54,466 bases of DNA. It comes from SYIM01 sp041182885. Lineage in GTDB: Bacteria > Pseudomonadota > Gammaproteobacteria > Burkholderiales > Burkholderiaceae_E. The stretch's first letter is position 1, and each line of letters begins with the position of its first letter. Under the pieces are notes generated by a model. That model made no database searches. It was not told where the DNA came from and saw nothing but the letters and a program-made list of their open reading frames with translations. Location: contig JBMSQB010000022.1 of assembly GCA_049423065.1 (NCBI GenBank), forward strand, positions 1-54,466. The letters are read 5' to 3'. A program made the position numbers and the translations under genes. Shown one piece after another: positions 50,653-54,466 of this stretch.

Positions 50653-53600
50653 ATGGCTGCTAAACCCAACACCGATCGTATTCGGACTAAACGTGCTGCC
50701 TTGCGTCGGGCAGATCCTCGACTGGAGCTTGAGTCGGTCGAACTGGCAGCGGAGAACCCGGGTGAGCGCCTGGGCAGCGATCTGCTGCCCGCCAGGGGGC
50801 TGGTCGAGGCGGGCCGAGGGTCCGCCGATGAGCGCGAGGTGCCGGCTCAGGCCGATGCGATGGTCATCGAGCAGTCGGCCGACAGTGCTGCATCTGTGGT
50901 TGCCCAGACCTCACTCGGCGAATTCGGTCGTGGGTTGTTCAACGGCGCGGACGTGATGCAGTTCGCGCAGGCGGCGGGGGGAGCGGTCGCCGATACGGCG
51001 GCTTCGGCGCCTGCCGCTGCTGGCGGCTTCAGCCCCGGGCTGGGAAGTCTTTTCGGTGTATTGGGCGCGATCGGGCTTGCTGGAAGCGGGTCGGGCGGCG
51101 GCGGGCTGGCGGGCGGGGCTTCTGCCGGTGCGGCACCCAAGCCTGTGGTCACGGCCAGCATCGAGGTCATCAACGGCTATGTCGCGGGCGCAAAGGTCTG
51201 GCAGGACACCAACAACAACGGCAAGATCGATGCGGGCGAGCCCATTGGCTGGTGGGATAAGAACGGTAACGGCAAGCTCGATGCGGGCGAGCAGGAAACC
51301 AGTGCTGAGGGGCGAATCACGCTTGAACTCGACCCGCAGGGCGGGCCGGTCCGGACGCAGGGCGGTACCGACCTTTCAACCGGCAAACCCGTCACGAATT
51401 CGTTTGCCGCACCGGCCCGCGGAACGGTGATCTCCCCGATCACCACCGTGATTCAGGCAGCGGTTGCGTCGGGCGAGTCGCTGTCCGATGCCGTCAACAC
51501 CGTCAAGCGGGCGTTTGGACTCGACGCTGGCGCCGACCTGCTCACGCTCGACCCTGTCGAGACTTCGCTTGGCACGGGTGCGGCGTCGGCTCAGGCGATC
51601 AGGGTGAAGGCTGCTGCTGTTCAGATCTCCAATGCAATGGATCTGGGCGCGAGCCTGCTCGCGGGCGCTGGGTCGTCTGCCGACAACTCCGCGATCGTCG
51701 CGGCATCGCTTGCCAAGGCGATCATGTCGGGCGGCGGAGCGTCGGTCAACCTGGCGTCAGCGAACACGCTGAATGGTGTGCTGACAGATGCGGTGAGCGC
51801 TTCAGGACTGAGCGCTGCGGCGCGCGACAAGGCACAGGGAGGGCTTGCCACCACCGCGTTCCTGGCTGCCAATGCCAATGCAGTCGTGGCCGAGGCGGTG
51901 AACGCGCCTGACCCCAGGGAGGCGCTTACGTTGATCGGACGTGCGCAGCGCGTGGCCCAGGTCGAAGCGTCGGAGGCGCTGAGCGCAGCCATTCAGAGCG
52001 GTGGCGCCATGTCGACCCTCGCGGCGGGTTTTTCCGGGGCTGCGTTTGCCGCCAAAGCCTCGTCGATTACCGACGGCGTGATTGCGCCAGGCGTTGCGAT
52101 GGTGAACGTCGATGTATTGCCGACCACCGTCGCTGCGCCTGCGGGGTCGGGTATCACGGTTGCAGCGGCGCCGCTCCTCGCCTCGATCACGCCGATCGGA
52201 TCGACTGCGGTTGCCGGGCTCACTGCTGGAGGGAGCGGAAAATTCAGCGTGGCCTTTTCATCCGCGCCAACGGCGATGGATGCATCGAAGATCGAACTCG
52301 GTTCAGGCCTCAGCATCGGCGGGATCGAGAAATTGACCAACACCCGGTATCTGGTGACCGTGAACGCGGCCGCCGGACAGGTCGGCGAGCGCACGGTCAA
52401 GCTCGCGGCAGGCTGGGCCGGACAAGGGTCGACTGGCGACGAGGTCACCGTCAAGGTGAATCCGCCGTTCACGGGTATGCAATTCAGCGAAAGCTCGGCC
52501 CGGGTGCTTGCGTTCGAGGGCGCGGCAGCCGATATCGTCAAGCTGTCTGACGGCAACGCGGTCATGCGCTTTACCAAGCCGTTGAGCGCGAAGCCCTACG
52601 CGGGCGCGACACTGGCTTTGAACGTGGCCGACGCGCTAGGCACCATTGACATCACCCCTACTGATGCCAAGCTGGGGATGTGGGTGTTTGCGCCGCAGGC
52701 GAATCTTCCGATTCGAGTGCAGCTTGCGAGCAGCGATGCGGGCCTGGTCCCGCGTTACACCCTGTCGGGTCAGCCGCTGATCAGTGACGACCGGAAATTT
52801 GTCGAGACGGAAAGCCGTACGGTCAAGGCGGGTTGGCAGTGGATGGAGTTCGATTTCGGCAAGCCGGTCGATCGCTGGGTGGGCGTGTATGAAACCGCCA
52901 TCAAGGTGGCGCTCGATCCGGCGGTGCGCTACGACAAGCTCAGCGTATTTCCCGATTTCAATGCAACGCCGACCGGCGCGACGTTCTATTTCGATGGCCT
53001 GACCCGAGGCGGTTCTGCGCCGGCGGCTCCGGTTGAGCCACCCGGAAAGTTTTCCAGCCTTGACTTTCAGGGTGCGGCTTCCTCCTACCGTCAACTTGGG
53101 TTCGGCGGTGCGGACGGCAGCCTGGTCGCCGACCCCGAGAACGCTGCCAACACCGTGGTCAAGGTGGTGAAAGCGTCGGATGCACAAACCTGGGCTGGCG
53201 TGACGCTGGCATCACTACCTGGGGATGCCGCTGCGGTACCGACGATTCCCTTTGCAGCGGGAACCGTGATGACCGCTGCCGTGTACTCCCCCGCGGCTGG
53301 CACCAAGGTGCGGATCAAGGTCGAAAACTCGGCCGATCCGACGGTCTCGGTTGAAACCGAGAGCGTCACGAAATTCGCCGGATGGGAAACCGTGCGGTTC
53401 GACTTTGCCAATCCGGTGAGCGGCACCGCGCCGCTCGACGCTGCAAAGACTTACGACAAGCTGAATGTCTTCTTTGACTTCAGTGTGGCTGGGTCGAATG
53501 GACGGAGTTACTACATCGACGATATCCGGTTTGTTGGTGCTGGTGCGCCTGCGCCGGGTAACCCCGTACCAGCGGGCTATTCGCTGGTATTCGAGGACAC

Positions 53601-54466
53601 CTTTGATGTAGCGGGGAAAACGGCGCCAAACCCCGCAGTATGGAAGTACGACCTGGGCGACGGATCGAAAAAAGGTATCCCGGGATGGGGCAACGGCGAG
53701 CAGCAGTACTACACCGCGGATCCAGACAATGTCTGGGTCGAGAACGGAAGCCTTCATATCGTTGCCAAGGCCAACGATACCGCCACCAATACAGCGGATC
53801 GGGTGGTAAACGGAGCGGTTGTGCCGTTCACGTCGGGCATCACGTCGGCGCGTCTCACTACTGAAGGCTGGAATGTCTCGCCTTATGGCTATATCGAGGT
53901 TCGGGCAAAGCTGCCGGCCGAGCAGGGTGCGTGGCCTGCCATCTGGATGCTGGGGGCGCAGAACAACTGGCCTAAGTCGGGCGAGATCGACATCGTCGAG
54001 TGGTCCGGCCGTTACTTCAACGACTCGACAGTACAGGCTGCGCTCCACTACGAAAAAGATTTTGGCAACACGCAGACCAAGGCCTCCACTTCGCTCGCGT
54101 CTTCGGTTGAACGGTTCCACACCTATCAGCTCTGGTGGTCACCGACCGAAATCCGCGTAGGCGTGGACGGCGATGCGGAGAGCGCCTATTTCCGGTACAC
54201 GAAGAAGGCCGACTTTGATGTCAGCCGCTGGCCGTTTGACTCGCCCTTTTATCTGCTCATGAATGTGGCGGTGGGCGGAACGCTGGGCGGCGATGGGTTC
54301 GCGCAGGCGCTTGCGCAGGCCCCGTACGAGATGCAGGTGGATTATGTGAGGGTGTATCAGGGGGCCTCTTCCGGTGGGGGCTCAAATTCATCCAACGCGC
54401 TGTTGGTGAGCTTCGAGACGGGCGACACCAGCGGCTACACGGTAGGAGCAGGAGCCGACTTTGGTG
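50653..54466 (+). CDS. large multidomain GH16 beta-1,3-glucanase, incomplete at the window end
   Basis: The frame is open from ATG 50653 to the window edge (1271 codons). Residues 1-90 are charged and look nothing like a signal peptide. A Gly/Ala hydrophobic patch (GLGSLFGVLGAIGLAGSGSG, about 128-147) follows, then two EF-hand-like calcium loops (DTNNNGKIDAGEP; DKNGNGKLDAGEQ). A long Ala/Ser/Val-rich region runs to about 510, then an Ig-like segment. Two related beta-sandwich modules follow at about 605-786 and 800-963 (both end YDKLxVFxDF then FYFDGL or YYIDDI). The GH16 domain spans about 975-1236 with catalytic GEIDIVEWSG (Glu1111, Asp1113, Glu1116). A third sandwich module begins at about 1246 and is cut off. 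It probably degrades laminarin outside the cell; export may be by a type I system with a C-terminal signal (inference). Confidence 0.87.
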   Translation, partial: MAAKPNTDRIRTKRAALRRADPRLELESVELAAENPGERLGSDLLPARGLVEAGRGSADEREVPAQADAMVIEQSADSAASVVAQTSLGEFGRGLFNGADVMQFAQAAGGAVADTAASAPAAAGGFSPGLGSLFGVLGAIGLAGSGSGGGGLAGGASAGAAPKPVVTASIEVINGYVAGAKVWQDTNNNGKIDAGEPIGWWDKNGNGKLDAGEQETSAEGRITLELDPQGGPVRTQGGTDLSTGKPVTNSFAAPARGTVISPITTVIQAAVASGESLSDAVNTVKRAFGLDAGADLLTLDPVETSLGTGAASAQAIRVKAAAVQISNAMDLGASLLAGAGSSADNSAIVAASLAKAIMSGGGASVNLASANTLNGVLTDAVSASGLSAAARDKAQGGLATTAFLAANANAVVAEAVNAPDPREALTLIGRAQRVAQVEASEALSAAIQSGGAMSTLAAGFSGAAFAAKASSITDGVIAPGVAMVNVDVLPTTVAAPAGSGITVAAAPLLASITPIGSTAVAGLTAGGSGKFSVAFSSAPTAMDASKIELGSGLSIGGIEKLTNTRYLVTVNAAAGQVGERTVKLAAGWAGQGSTGDEVTVKVNPPFTGMQFSESSARVLAFEGAAADIVKLSDGNAVMRFTKPLSAKPYAGATLALNVADALGTIDITPTDAKLGMWVFAPQANLPIRVQLASSDAGLVPRYTLSGQPLISDDRKFVETESRTVKAGWQWMEFDFGKPVDRWVGVYETAIKVALDPAVRYDKLSVFPDFNATPTGATFYFDGLTRGGSAPAAPVEPPGKFSSLDFQGAASSYRQLGFGGADGSLVADPENAANTVVKVVKASDAQTWAGVTLASLPGDAAAVPTIPFAAGTVMTAAVYSPAAGTKVRIKVENSADPTVSVETESVTKFAGWETVRFDFANPVSGTAPLDAAKTYDKLNVFFDFSVAGSNGRSYYIDDIRFVGAGAPAPGNPVPAGYSLVFEDTFDVAGKTAPNPAVWKYDLGDGSKKGIPGWGNGEQQYYTADPDNVWVENGSLHIVAKANDTATNTADRVVNGAVVPFTSGITSARLTTEGWNVSPYGYIEVRAKLPAEQGAWPAIWMLGAQNNWPKSGEIDIVEWSGRYFNDSTVQAALHYEKDFGNTQTKASTSLASSVERFHTYQLWWSPTEIRVGVDGDAESAYFRYTKKADFDVSRWPFDSPFYLLMNVAVGGTLGGDGFAQALAQAPYEMQVDYVRVYQGASSGGGSNSSNALLVSFETGDTSGYTVGAGADFG

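Noticed and set aside
53215..54160. Open frames on both strands inside the GH16 region
   Set aside because: The GH16 frame carries the catalytic GEIDIVE motif and sandwich modules; the others have no domain and lie wholly within it.

Overview
This is a GC-rich, densely packed bacterial window. Most genes sit in short, tightly spaced operons with little non-coding DNA. Four lone Bug/TctC-type periplasmic binding proteins, CaiB-type CoA-transferases, flavin monooxygenases and a ring-hydroxylating dioxygenase point to a soil or water betaproteobacterium of the Burkholderiales. That placement is inferred from gene content, not from a phylogenetic marker. No rRNA, tRNA, CRISPR array, insertion sequence or phage gene was seen.

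Layout. 1-2116: a flavin-dependent luciferase-like oxidoreductase and an alpha/beta hydrolase. 2305-6747: a four-gene ABC importer in the unusual order permease, ATPase, binding protein, permease, followed by a LOG-like protein. 6752-8038: a guanine deaminase. 8158-12387: a cupredoxin, two Bug proteins, an FAH-fold enzyme and a cupin. 12409-14195: dioxygenase beta and alpha subunits. 14244-16277: selB, the selenocysteine-specific elongation factor. 16324-19245: a complete TRAP transporter with a readable promoter. 19499-20413: a lone NMT1-like binding protein.

20428-30097 is the most interesting part. It is one minus-strand operon running AMP-dependent acyl-CoA ligase, MaoC-like hydratase, CaiB/BaiF CoA-transferase, Bug protein, selenoprotein, selenoprotein paralogue, thioredoxin-reductase-like flavoprotein, Asp/Glu-racemase-fold enzyme. 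A divergent IclR regulator flanks it. The selenoprotein would normally be annotated as two fragments. An in-frame UGA at 24785-24787 lies in a Cys-Sec-Gly-Ser-Cys motif and is followed at the right distance by a 7-bp hairpin with a GU-containing loop, which fits a bacterial SECIS. selB in the same window supports readthrough. The gene belongs to the UGSC (seleno)protein family, whose function is, to my knowledge, not established. The cassette looks like uptake, CoA activation and redox conversion of an unidentified organic acid.

31123-38022 is another catabolic patch of unknown substrate: CoA-transferase, enoyl-CoA hydratase, SMP-30 lactonase, hydrolase, cupin, Bug protein and a second luciferase-like oxidoreductase. 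An orphan PhoU-like gene follows.

38926-54466 is a beta-1,3-glucan (laminarin-type) utilisation locus: outer-membrane barrel, GH81 endoglucanase, ROK sugar kinase, LacI regulator, sugar ABC importer, GH1 beta-glucosidase, MalK-like ATPase and a very large multidomain GH16 glucanase that runs off the window. Three copies of a TTGAAAGCGCTTTCAA-type palindrome (38958, 44909, 50577) precede its transcription units and are the probable LacI-family operators.
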